Positions 50,296 to 57,961 of a stretch of 57,961 nucleotides of DNA are shown in pieces. The position numbers and the translations under genes are program-made. Source of the DNA: a bacterium (GTDB lineage Bacteria > JAHJDO01); assembly GCA_018812485.1 (NCBI GenBank), contig JAHJDO010000062.1, positions 1 to 57,961 on the forward strand. Reading direction: 5' to 3'. The first letter of the stretch is position 1. Each line of letters begins with the position of its first letter. The notes under the pieces were generated by a model. It did not search any database, was not told the origin of the DNA, and worked only from the letters and a program-made list of their open reading frames with translations.

Positions 50296-51695
50296 AAAAA
50301 ATACTATTAATTTTCTTTATTGTTTTCTTTCTATTTATCGAGAGACACGCGGCGTATTCTCAGGATGTTTCAGCCCGCGATATTTCGCTTAAGGGATTCA
50401 TTAAAGAGGCATACGCGAATGATACCGTATTTCAAAAGATCCTTATTGACCAGCTTAATCTCAAGTATCAAAAAGCGCTGAAGATTCCTGCGGGAGATTT
50501 AGTGCTTTCTGTTGCTAGTCAGTATAATGCTTATCTTGATATCGATGAGAGCGAGGTGGATAACTCTTTGTCGTTAAGCAAATTATTCCCTTATCTAGGA
50601 ACTGCGATTACCGCTGACTATACTTCATCTGACCCATCATCGTCTACTCCGGTTACCTCAGAAATAGATGCTTATATTTCACAGCCGATCGCTGAAAATG
50701 CCTTTGGCAGGGATACCCGTCTTTTGAGTAAAATCATTGGCGTTGAAACTGAGGTAGCTAAGCATCAGATTGTTGAGGCCTATGAGGATTATTTAGCAAC
50801 GCTTATTCAGACATATCTTGATTGGTTTTCAGCTTACAAAAATGTTGAAACGGCTCAAAATTCCTATAACGAAAATATGAAATTGCTGGAAAACATTAAA
50901 CAGCGCCAGAGCAGCCATATTGCTCTTGCGATTGATGTGAATAAAGTTAAATTACAGGTGCTAGTGAAAAAAGAAAATTTGATTTCCCTTGAGAATCAGT
51001 ATGAACAGTATTTAAATATCGTTAAGCAGGCGATGCGCTATAAAGAAGAGGCGCGGCTTAGTCCCCAGGATCCTTGCGACTACGACAATATCGCAGTTGA
51101 TTTTAATGATGGCTACGCTCGGTTTTGCCGAGAGAGCAGAACTTATCAGGTGCTTTCTTTGCTTGGAGAAAAGAGCTTGCTTCAAGTGGATAGAGATGCT
51201 GATAAGCTTCTACCTTCAATTGAGCTAAAAATTGGCTATTTGGTGGAAGGAGAAGAGTATGATCTGCGGCAAGATACAAGGACAGCCTATGGCAAGGTTG
51301 AGGTGGAGTGGCCGATTATTGGGCAGAAAGAACGCGCGCAACATAAGCTTTCCAAGATCGCTCTCCGGAAACAGCAATTATCTAATCAGGGGACCTATGC
51401 CGGCCTGCGTACAAAATTAAAGAATATTTACGACGCGATAGTACGGGAAAAAGAATTGATCACTATCGCGGATAAGAAAATACGCTTAGCCGAAGATATT
51501 GTAAGAGATGAAACTAGAAATTATTCATACGGAAAAGTAACTTTAAATGACTTTATTGATCAGATAAATGAACTAGAAGATAATAAGTTCAACAAAATTA
51601 ATCATATCATCCAATTACGCAAGTTGATTATTGAATGGATGCGCTTAACCGATAATTTGATCACCAAAGACGAAGCAAAAGAGCTTAACAATTAG
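50292..51695 (+). CDS. TolC-like outer membrane channel protein
   Basis: 467 residues starting with GTG that overlaps the RND stop (GTGA). Signal peptide KKILLIFFIVFFLFIERHAAYS. The rest is mostly long helices with coiled-coil character and a duplicated arrangement, as in OEP-family proteins. It would connect the RND pump to the outside. The usual adaptor (HlyD/AcrA-type) is missing. Confidence 0.85.
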   Translation: MKKILLIFFIVFFLFIERHAAYSQDVSARDISLKGFIKEAYANDTVFQKILIDQLNLKYQKALKIPAGDLVLSVASQYNAYLDIDESEVDNSLSLSKLFPYLGTAITADYTSSDPSSSTPVTSEIDAYISQPIAENAFGRDTRLLSKIIGVETEVAKHQIVEAYEDYLATLIQTYLDWFSAYKNVETAQNSYNENMKLLENIKQRQSSHIALAIDVNKVKLQVLVKKENLISLENQYEQYLNIVKQAMRYKEEARLSPQDPCDYDNIAVDFNDGYARFCRESRTYQVLSLLGEKSLLQVDRDADKLLPSIELKIGYLVEGEEYDLRQDTRTAYGKVEVEWPIIGQKERAQHKLSKIALRKQQLSNQGTYAGLRTKLKNIYDAIVREKELITIADKKIRLAEDIVRDETRNYSYGKVTLNDFIDQINELEDNKFNKINHIIQLRKLIIEWMRLTDNLITKDEAKELNN

Positions 51696-51748
51696 GATTC
51701 AAGTTTATTAAAGAAATAAGAGTGGGCAATCAGGATGAATGACGTAAC

Positions 51749-52996
51749 ATGAAGATAAAACTAATATATCCCACATGGCCGAAACTAATGGATCAGACGG
51801 AATTTAATCTGCCTCCTCATGGTCCTGTGTGTTTTGCAGCAACGGTAAGTGATGATATTGAAATATCTTTTTGTGATGAGAATGTTGAGAAACTTGATTT
51901 TTCTGAAGATGCAGACTTGATTGTGCTCTCAGTTATGCTGACATGCCAGATGCCCCGCGCATGGGAAATTAGCGATTGGTATCGAGCTCATGGTAAGAAG
52001 GTGGTGTTTGGCGGCATTGCAACAATGCTTCATGCGGAAGAGACAATATCTCACGCTGATAGTGTTTTTTTGGGAGAGGCTGAAGGCAGGATTGATAAGG
52101 TTATTGATGATTTTAAGAAAGGACGTATGGAAAAGATGTATGATTTTTTCCATAATTTTCCGGATATGAACATAATTGGCACTGCCAGACGCAGCATTCT
52201 GAAGAGTGAATTATATAATTTTCGCGGCGTACAGATGGTTGATCTGGTGCATGCGTCCAGAGGATGCCGATTTAATTGTTTTCCTTGCTGCACACCATAT
52301 TTGGGAGGGCGCAAATTCAGACCGCGTCCTATTGATGCAGTAGTGAGGGAACTGGAAAGTATTGACAATAACCGCCTGTTTTTTGTTGATAATTCTATGG
52401 CGCAGAACGATGAATGGGAGAGAGAACTGTTTAAGGCAATTGCTCCGTTAAAAAAGAAATGGATATCTCATCCCATAAAGGATGATGACGAAATATTGAC
52501 GCTAGCCGCTAAAGCAGGATGTTGGTATGTATATCAGGCAATAATAGATACCTCAGATCATATTCGCAGAAGAGTCAAGCGGCTGCAGGAACATGGCATT
52601 GGGGTTGAAGGGACAGTTATTCTCGGGTTGGATTATCATGATGAAGATTACATAAAGAGATTAGTTGATTTTCTTCTTGAGATAGATCTTGACCTTGCCG
52701 AATTTACTATCCTTACTCCATTTCCTCATGCACCGATCAGAGCCCAGCTGGAAAAAGAAAACAGGATCCTTCATAATAACTGGATTCAGTACACAACAGG
52801 GGAAGTTGTGTTTAAACCGGCAAAAATGACTGTGGACTCTTTGCAAAGCATGTATCACTATGCGTGGGAAACCTTTTACTCTGACTGCAGCAGGGAAATA
52901 AAGATGGCAAAACTGTTTCTTAAAGTTATTGAAAAAGAAAAAAAAGATGGGACTTATAAAAGAGCCAGATTGAATGCTAATCGAGCGTGGCCATGA
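51749..52996 (+). CDS. B12-binding-type radical SAM enzyme
   Basis: 415 residues. The N-terminal 140 residues look like the cobalamin-binding Rossmann domain of B12-dependent radical SAM proteins, though the DxHxxG cobalt-ligand motif is not evident. The cluster-binding motif CRFNCFPC lies near residue 180 (ASRGCRFNCFPCCTPYLGG). The C-terminus is helical and Lys-rich. Enzymes of this class catalyse C-methylations, cyclisations and rearrangements. It overlaps the next radical SAM gene by ATGA. Confidence 0.85.
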   Translation: MKIKLIYPTWPKLMDQTEFNLPPHGPVCFAATVSDDIEISFCDENVEKLDFSEDADLIVLSVMLTCQMPRAWEISDWYRAHGKKVVFGGIATMLHAEETISHADSVFLGEAEGRIDKVIDDFKKGRMEKMYDFFHNFPDMNIIGTARRSILKSELYNFRGVQMVDLVHASRGCRFNCFPCCTPYLGGRKFRPRPIDAVVRELESIDNNRLFFVDNSMAQNDEWERELFKAIAPLKKKWISHPIKDDDEILTLAAKAGCWYVYQAIIDTSDHIRRRVKRLQEHGIGVEGTVILGLDYHDEDYIKRLVDFLLEIDLDLAEFTILTPFPHAPIRAQLEKENRILHNNWIQYTTGEVVFKPAKMTVDSLQSMYHYAWETFYSDCSREIKMAKLFLKVIEKEKKDGTYKRARLNANRAWP

Positions 52997-55479
52997 AAAT
53001 CCTGCTGATTGCTTCTAATATTGCCAGTACTCCGTATCCTATTTATCCGCTTGGCTTGAGTATGGTTGCAGCTGCTTTGAGTAACGCTGGGCATAAGGTA
53101 TATCAGTTTGATTTTCTTCAGAGTAATAAGTCCATGGAGGCACTTTGCAGGGTAATCAAAGACAGTACTCCCGACATTATAGGTGTATCAATTCGCAATA
53201 TAGATAATGTGAACTTCTTAAGTGAACAGCGCTATATTGATGTTGCGAGGGATATTGTGAAAATGGTCCGCACACAAACCAGTGTGCCAGTAGTGCTGGG
53301 CGGCGCAGGATTTTCTATTATGCCGGAAGCAATCCTGCGTGAGGTTGGCGCTGATTATGGAATTGTCGGAGAAGGAGAGGCTCTAATGCTTGAATTTATT
53401 GCAAATGCTGAAAAAGGCGTTTATCCAAAAGAACACTGCATACAGCCCAGCTCCAGCCTAAAAGGCGAAGAAATTCCCTCTGCATATTATGATCCAAAGA
53501 TTATGGAGTTTTATCTAAAAAGAGGGAGTATTGGATCTGTGCAGACAAAGCGGGGATGTACACATAACTGCGTATATTGTGCGTATCCCATTTTAGAAGG
53601 CACGAGTATTCGCTGCAGGGATCCTCAGGCAGTTGTTGATGATATTCAGATGCTGACTGATACGCACAAGGCAAAATATATATTTTTTACTGATTCGGTT
53701 TTTAATGATGACCAAAAACATTATCTTGATGTAGTTCGAGAAATGGCGAAAAGAGGGGTGTCTATCCCTTGGACTGCATTTTTCAAGCCGGAAAAGCTGG
53801 ATGATGAGATTACAGCGCTAATGAAACAGACCGGGCTGAAAGCAGCAGAGCTTGGATCTGATGCGCCGACCGATACAACGCTTCGTAGACTTGGCAAGTC
53901 ATTCTTATTTAAGGACATTATTGAGTGTAATGACTCCTTTGTCCGCTCTGGTATTGCCACAGCGCATTATTATATGTTTGGTTGTCCGGGCGAGACGCGA
54001 GAAACAGTGCTGGAAGGAATAGAAAATATCAAAAGTCTGAGAAAGGCAGTATCTTTTATCTTTATGGGGATACGGATTCTTCCTGGTACTGGTCTTGAGC
54101 ACATAGCGCTTAAAGAAGGGATTCTTTCCAATGGTCAGGATTTACTGAAGTCTGTTTATTATATTTCTCCAAACATTGATAAACAGTGGCTAAAGGAGAC
54201 ATTAACTAAAGCATTCTCCGGCATTAAACATTGTATTTTCCCTCCGGATGCAGGGGACACTACTTTACAGTTTCTTCACAAACTTGGATATTCAGGCCCT
54301 ATGTGGGATATGCTTATTACCGGGGATAAAAAAGAGCATATCTGGTGTGTTATCCCTGTATTTAATAACAAGGGTACTGTGAAAGACGTTGCTTTGTCCT
54401 GCCGTTCCTATTTGCAGCATATAGTTGTTGTTGATGACGGCAGTAATGACATTAATGTATCTGCTTTATTTGTTGACACTGATATTATTGTGCTCAGGCA
54501 CGAGAAAAATCTTGGCAAAGGCAAAGCAATTCTTACTGCGTTAAGGTATGTTAAAGCTCAAGGCGGGCGCTTTATGATTACAATTGATGCAGACGGGCAG
54601 CACTATCCGCAGGATTTGGAGAAGTTCATTCCTTTGCTTCAAAAAGATGAAACAAATATTGTTATTGGATGCAGAAAACTTCATGGGAAACATGTTCCCC
54701 GTAAGAGTCATTTTGGAAGAATGATTGCTAATTTCTGGCTGCGTGTAGAAACAGGTGTTTTAATTGAAGATTGTCAGAGCGGGTTTCGCTCGTATCCGGT
54801 GCAGTACCTTTCACAAATGAAGTTAACAGGCTCCCATTATGATTTTGAAACTGAAGTTCTGGCAAGGGCAGTATGGGCGGGGCTGCATTTGAAGACAATT
54901 GAGATTGATGCATGGTATCCTGAACCTCAATCCCGTATTTCGAATTTCAAACCATTTGTGGATAATATGCGTATTTCTTGTATGCATACTCGATTAGTAG
55001 GCAGATGCCTTTTGCCGATTCCACACAGGAAACTAGTTTTTGAAACTGCAAAAAAAATCGACCTGAGCATGCTTCGCCATCCTATTAAATTACTGAAGAT
55101 GCTGCTAAAAGAGAATGCAAGTTCCTCTGGATTAGCTGTATCAGCAGGAGTTGGGATCTTTCTTGCTGTACTGCCTCTTATCGCAATTCATACACTGGTG
55201 ATTATTTATGTGACAGCGCGCTTGCATTTGAACAAAGTGATGGCTGTAACCATACAGAATTTATGCACGCCGCCTTTCGTTCCTGCAGTCTGCATTGAAC
55301 TTGGGTACTATATGCGGCACGGCCGCTGGTTAACCGATGTTTCCATGGATGTCATTTTTAAACAATTCCCCGACAGGTTGTTTGAGTGGCTGCTCGGATC
55401 CCTTATAGTTGCGCCTGTATTGGCAGTCATTATAGGGACAAGTATTTTTTTTACAGCAAAAGCATTACAGAAAAGCTGA
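52993..55479 (+). CDS. fusion of B12-type radical SAM, GT2 glycosyltransferase and DUF2062
   Basis: 828 residues from the ATG at 52993 (ATGA overlap; a GTG at 52987 is in frame). Residues 1-140 are B12-binding-like; 180-420 are radical SAM with Cys189, Cys193 and Cys196 in RGCTHNCVYCAYP. From about 450 a GT2 domain follows (WCVIPVFNNKGTVKDV, VVDDGSND, and the DxD Asp532/Asp534 in TIDADGQHYP). From about 690 a DUF2062 domain with membrane helices follows (GVGIFLAVLPLIAIH). The frame is open throughout. It may modify and glycosylate a lipid at the membrane. Confidence 0.87.
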   Translation: MKILLIASNIASTPYPIYPLGLSMVAAALSNAGHKVYQFDFLQSNKSMEALCRVIKDSTPDIIGVSIRNIDNVNFLSEQRYIDVARDIVKMVRTQTSVPVVLGGAGFSIMPEAILREVGADYGIVGEGEALMLEFIANAEKGVYPKEHCIQPSSSLKGEEIPSAYYDPKIMEFYLKRGSIGSVQTKRGCTHNCVYCAYPILEGTSIRCRDPQAVVDDIQMLTDTHKAKYIFFTDSVFNDDQKHYLDVVREMAKRGVSIPWTAFFKPEKLDDEITALMKQTGLKAAELGSDAPTDTTLRRLGKSFLFKDIIECNDSFVRSGIATAHYYMFGCPGETRETVLEGIENIKSLRKAVSFIFMGIRILPGTGLEHIALKEGILSNGQDLLKSVYYISPNIDKQWLKETLTKAFSGIKHCIFPPDAGDTTLQFLHKLGYSGPMWDMLITGDKKEHIWCVIPVFNNKGTVKDVALSCRSYLQHIVVVDDGSNDINVSALFVDTDIIVLRHEKNLGKGKAILTALRYVKAQGGRFMITIDADGQHYPQDLEKFIPLLQKDETNIVIGCRKLHGKHVPRKSHFGRMIANFWLRVETGVLIEDCQSGFRSYPVQYLSQMKLTGSHYDFETEVLARAVWAGLHLKTIEIDAWYPEPQSRISNFKPFVDNMRISCMHTRLVGRCLLPIPHRKLVFETAKKIDLSMLRHPIKLLKMLLKENASSSGLAVSAGVGIFLAVLPLIAIHTLVIIYVTARLHLNKVMAVTIQNLCTPPFVPAVCIELGYYMRHGRWLTDVSMDVIFKQFPDRLFEWLLGSLIVAPVLAVIIGTSIFFTAKALQKS

Positions 55480-57051
55480 GCCGTTTATGACGTCTTTCAG
55501 TTCATCGTAAGCCGCTCTTTTCATGTCTTTCATAACGATGAGACTGGCATTCGCACCGGCCTTTACAGCCATTGGAACACCCCCGCCATATTCCGCACAA
55601 TGACCTCCCAACAATAAATTCTTCACAGGCGTTTTGTAACGTGCTACACCGGCTCTGATATTTCTTCCAGTTGGTTTAACCCCTGAAATGCTTCCCTTGG
55701 TGTTGCCCGTATATCTCCAATATGTTACAGGTGTTGCAATCTCCATCACCTCTATGTGCTCCCTCAGCCCGGGAGCGAAAGTTTTCTCAATCCGGTCCAG
55801 CAGAATGTCGGCAAACTTTCTTTTCAATGCTTTGTAGGTCTCGCCCCTTGCCAGCCCCTCGCCGGTTCTCCAGTTGTCTTCGTAATCAAGATACGCCGGA
55901 CAGTGTATCATAACGGTTCCCTTGTCTTTCGGTGCCAGAGAAGGATCACGAACTGAAGGCGCGATGACGATCATGATCGTGCGATGTGCGTCACCACTCA
56001 TGTGATCTTCACGTGATACATCGCTCATGGTAAGATTCAATACTTCTTCTCCGAACCCCAAAGAAGAAGCATCGCAATCCAGTCCCAGAAATATGCTGAA
56101 GCTGGAATGATAAATATCGGCATTATGCAGTGCTTTTCGCATTCGTGCCGGAATGCAGCTCTCCGGCAGCATCTTTTCATAAAGCATCTGTACGTCGCAG
56201 GCTGCAATCACGTATCGAGCGCTCAGGGAACTTCCGTCTGCCAGTAATACACCGGTCGCTTCTTTTCTGTCGTTCAACAGCACTCTTTCCACGTGCTGGT
56301 TCAGCAATACTTTCGACCCGGCAGACCTGATTCTGTCACACAACCATAAAGCCAGTGTGCGACTTCCTCCTTTGGGACAAGTCTGAAAATTCCCGGCGAA
56401 TGCCCAAGCGATAGGCACCATAACGGACATAAAGGATTCTTGACTGCAGAATATCTTTTGAGCACCCTCCGTACTGAAATAGCGGCGCAGCCCTTTCTCG
56501 ACAGGGCTCCTCACGTGTTTGAAAATCGGAATTGCCCAAAACAGCATTTGCAAGCTGCGAATAGCTCTTTCAAAGAATGGCATGGTCTCTTTCGCCATTG
56601 TCCTGCTGTTTAGGACATTCAGCCGCTGTCCCAGTCTTTTCCCATCCTTGAAAAAAGATCTGATACCGCTCTCATCATCCGGAAAGTCCTTGATAAGACA
56701 ATCCTGTAACTCAATAGGATTGGAACTCAGCAAATAGTCGAACGAATCGCTTTTATATCTGTGTATGCGAGTCAATGGCGCGCAGGTTGGAAACTCGCCA
56801 CCTAAATGACGCCAGATGTTGTAGACGAATCCGCCGGGACCGCATTGATTGAGCCATTGGATGGAAGTGTTGAACTGAAAGCCCTGCCGCTGAAAACCTG
56901 CCAGGTATCCCCCCGGCTGCGGCTGAGTCTCAAGAACTACTGTTTGAAGACCCGCCTTTGAGAGAAACCCTGCTGCGGTGAGTCCACCTGCCCCTGCCCC
57001 GATGATTACAACATCACACCTGTCAGGGACTTGATTATTCACCTGTATCAT
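55465..57051 (-). CDS. second CrtI/retinol-saturase-like FAD oxidoreductase
   Basis: 528 residues. FAD loop VVIIGAGAGGLTAAGFLSKAG and VLETQPQPGGYLAGF; C-terminal LLLGGHCAEYGGGVPMAVKAG. It resembles carotenoid desaturases and all-trans-retinol saturases. Encoded on the opposite strand, overlapping the fusion gene by 15 bases at their 3' ends. Its G+C content is clearly higher than that of the cluster, suggesting separate origin. It brackets the cluster with the CrtI-like gene at 32.8 kb. A possible minus-strand promoter with a TAATAT box lies within 57060-57110. Confidence 0.82.
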   Translation of the reverse strand: MIQVNNQVPDRCDVVIIGAGAGGLTAAGFLSKAGLQTVVLETQPQPGGYLAGFQRQGFQFNTSIQWLNQCGPGGFVYNIWRHLGGEFPTCAPLTRIHRYKSDSFDYLLSSNPIELQDCLIKDFPDDESGIRSFFKDGKRLGQRLNVLNSRTMAKETMPFFERAIRSLQMLFWAIPIFKHVRSPVEKGLRRYFSTEGAQKIFCSQESFMSVMVPIAWAFAGNFQTCPKGGSRTLALWLCDRIRSAGSKVLLNQHVERVLLNDRKEATGVLLADGSSLSARYVIAACDVQMLYEKMLPESCIPARMRKALHNADIYHSSFSIFLGLDCDASSLGFGEEVLNLTMSDVSREDHMSGDAHRTIMIVIAPSVRDPSLAPKDKGTVMIHCPAYLDYEDNWRTGEGLARGETYKALKRKFADILLDRIEKTFAPGLREHIEVMEIATPVTYWRYTGNTKGSISGVKPTGRNIRAGVARYKTPVKNLLLGGHCAEYGGGVPMAVKAGANASLIVMKDMKRAAYDELKDVINGSAFL

Positions 57052-57187
57052 CTTCTGTTTTTATAATAAAATTAGATATTACTCTAAAGAAAAGCTTCAA
57101 CAATATCAAGTTAAAATAAGCGAACTACTTTGTTCTTAGGCAATTGAAAAGAGAAAAATAATCTGTTAAGATTTCTATGTGAAAAAA

Positions 57188-57246
57188 GCTGAACGTCAAA
57201 GGTCACCGGTGCCCGTCAGGACGTCCGGTGCACTGCCTTGTTCGCA
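57188..57246 (-). mobile_element. attC-like site 3
   Basis: On the minus strand 59 nt run from TGCGAAC to GTTCAGC, the same length and the same right box as attC-like site 2. The interior reads AACAAGGCAGTGCACCGG, then a loop region with CGTC-CT-GACG, then CACCGGTGACCTTTGACGTT. The outer stem is CACCGG/CCGGTG. The wording TGCACCGG...CCGGTGA.CTTT.ACGTT is typical of environmental attC sites. It lies downstream of the GH43 fragment on the same strand. Confidence 0.65.
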
Positions 57247-57268
57247 GTTCCCTGAATCTCGCCCACGC

Positions 57269-57291
57269 TCTCACAACGAAGAAGTGTGAGA
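57269..57291. repeat. 7-bp stem hairpin
   Basis: TCTCACA and TGTGAGA are separated by 9 bases between attC-like site 3 and the GH43 fragment. There is no T-run. It could act as a weak transcription-end structure. Confidence 0.4.
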
Positions 57292-57316
57292 ATGCGGGTT
57301 AGTGCAGTGCCTTGAC

Positions 57317-57838
57317 TCACGCTTGGCCCTTCAGTAAGTCCAGATCGTCACGCATCGAACCGTTCGGGCTGTACGTCACCGGGGCGATGAAGCAGTCCCG
57401 AATCCGGTCGCGGCTGAGGTCGCGGTATTTACACCAAACATGATACCACTCACCCTTCCATGTGAAGAAATCGCCGTGGGCATAGCCTGTTTCAAGTTGC
57501 CAACCCGTGCCGACGAGACCCTGGTGCTCATAGGGGCCGTAGAGTTCCCGTGACGTAGCGTAATACCCGGAGCAGCTCAGATAGTAGATGCCGTTGCGTT
57601 TATGCAGTGAGTTCTTATCGGTGTTGGGGAACACGCCTTTGCGATCCAGCGAGATTACCCGTGGCTCTTCGTCAAGTTCGACCATCGAGTCTTTAAGGCG
57701 CGCGATCCGATAGTCGTGCATGCCGTAAATAATGTAGGGCGTACCGTCATTCTCTATGTACACGGTCGGATCGAATGAGTCGACGAGCGGGCGCCCAAGG
57801 GCATCGACATAGGGCCCCTCTGGGGCATACGTGTTAAG
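57317..57838 (-). pseudogene. 5'-truncated GH43-type glycosidase fragment
   Basis: On the minus strand coding similarity runs from GPYVDALGRPLVDSFDPTVY to the TGA at 57317-57319. The stretch SFDPTVYIENDGTPYIIYGM is a GH43 beta-propeller motif. The first blades, including the expected first catalytic Asp, are missing because the frame is closed by TAA at 57839-57841. An internal GTG at 57763 could start a 148-residue product but not a working enzyme. The G+C content is much higher than the surroundings. Confidence 0.65.
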
Positions 57839-57961
57839 TTAAGCGATGCATTTTCTGATTATGGGTTTCTCAATTTCGAGTATTGGATCACATTGAGTTT
57901 CCATGATTTCGAGAGTGGTCAGGCGTGATCGCTGTCGGTTTTTGAGACAAGCGGGAATGAT
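57839..57961 (-). CDS. C-terminal end of a gene running off the window
   Basis: On the minus strand an open frame enters from the window edge and ends with TAA at 57839-57841 after 40 codons. It reads CLKNRQRSRLTTLEIM and then an acidic/basic tail ending RKCIA. The style and position, abutting a broken GH43 gene, suggest a transposase C-terminus, but no family is recognised. Confidence 0.3.
   Translation of the reverse strand: MIPACLKNRQRSRLTTLEIMETQCDPILEIEKPIIRKCIA

Noticed and set aside
1-57961. CRISPR array or integron integrase
   Set aside because: No regularly spaced direct repeats and no tyrosine-recombinase-like protein were seen, so the attC-like sites are reported without an integrase.

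Overview
The window is about 58 kb of AT-rich DNA (roughly 40% G+C by eye) from a Gram-negative, probably anaerobic bacterium. Outer-membrane features include an ADP-heptose epimerase, a LolA-like carrier, lipoproteins, a TolC-like channel and an O-antigen-ligase-like protein. Two pseudopilins of the H-X9-DG type, a complete Rnf operon, and small AT-rich inverted repeats fit the PVC/Omnitrophota/Lentisphaerae neighbourhood. No rRNA gene is present, so that placement is inference.

Layout. 1-7.7 kb: accessory genes, comprising an IclR regulator with a consensus promoter and operator-like palindromes, an Fe-S oxidoreductase and a partner Cys-rich protein, a pseudopilin joined to a group II intron relic, and a very large secreted glycosidase-like protein. 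7.9-16.3 kb: housekeeping genes (rpmB, recJ, a HAD phosphatase, rsmA-pdxA, a probable 6S RNA next to zapA, rpsI-rplM, a MerR-like regulator, clpP, tig, three tRNAs). 16.4-22.1 kb: a secretin-domain protein and rnfCDGEAB. 22.2-30 kb: hldD, a pseudopilin, an O-antigen-ligase/TPR protein, a GT-C glycosyltransferase, class II aldolase, and a DegT aminotransferase with no canonical start codon.

30.0-57.1 kb is the most interesting part: a polyketide/fatty-acid-type cluster mixing aryl-polyene (APE/flexirubin) logic with the enzyme classes of anammox ladderane candidate clusters. It encodes a ketoreductase, two intact ketosynthases, a Cys-less KS-like protein, one ACP, two hotdog dehydratases (one fused to a radical SAM enzyme), a PlsC acyltransferase, a PaaK-like ligase, two CrtI-like FAD enzymes, LolA-MMPL-lipoprotein export genes, an RND pump with TolC, a B12-type radical SAM enzyme, and a fusion of B12 radical SAM, GT2 and DUF2062. 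A plausible product is an exported or membrane-anchored, glycosylated unsaturated lipid whose chain is modified by radical chemistry.

This cluster is broken up by accessory genes (aspartic protease-PDZ, BrnT/BrnA, RhuM-Fic, a small cassette-like membrane protein). Three 57-59 nt sequences resemble integron attC sites, yet no integrase is visible. The right end holds a G+C-rich GH43 fragment next to one attC-like site and the tail of another reading frame.
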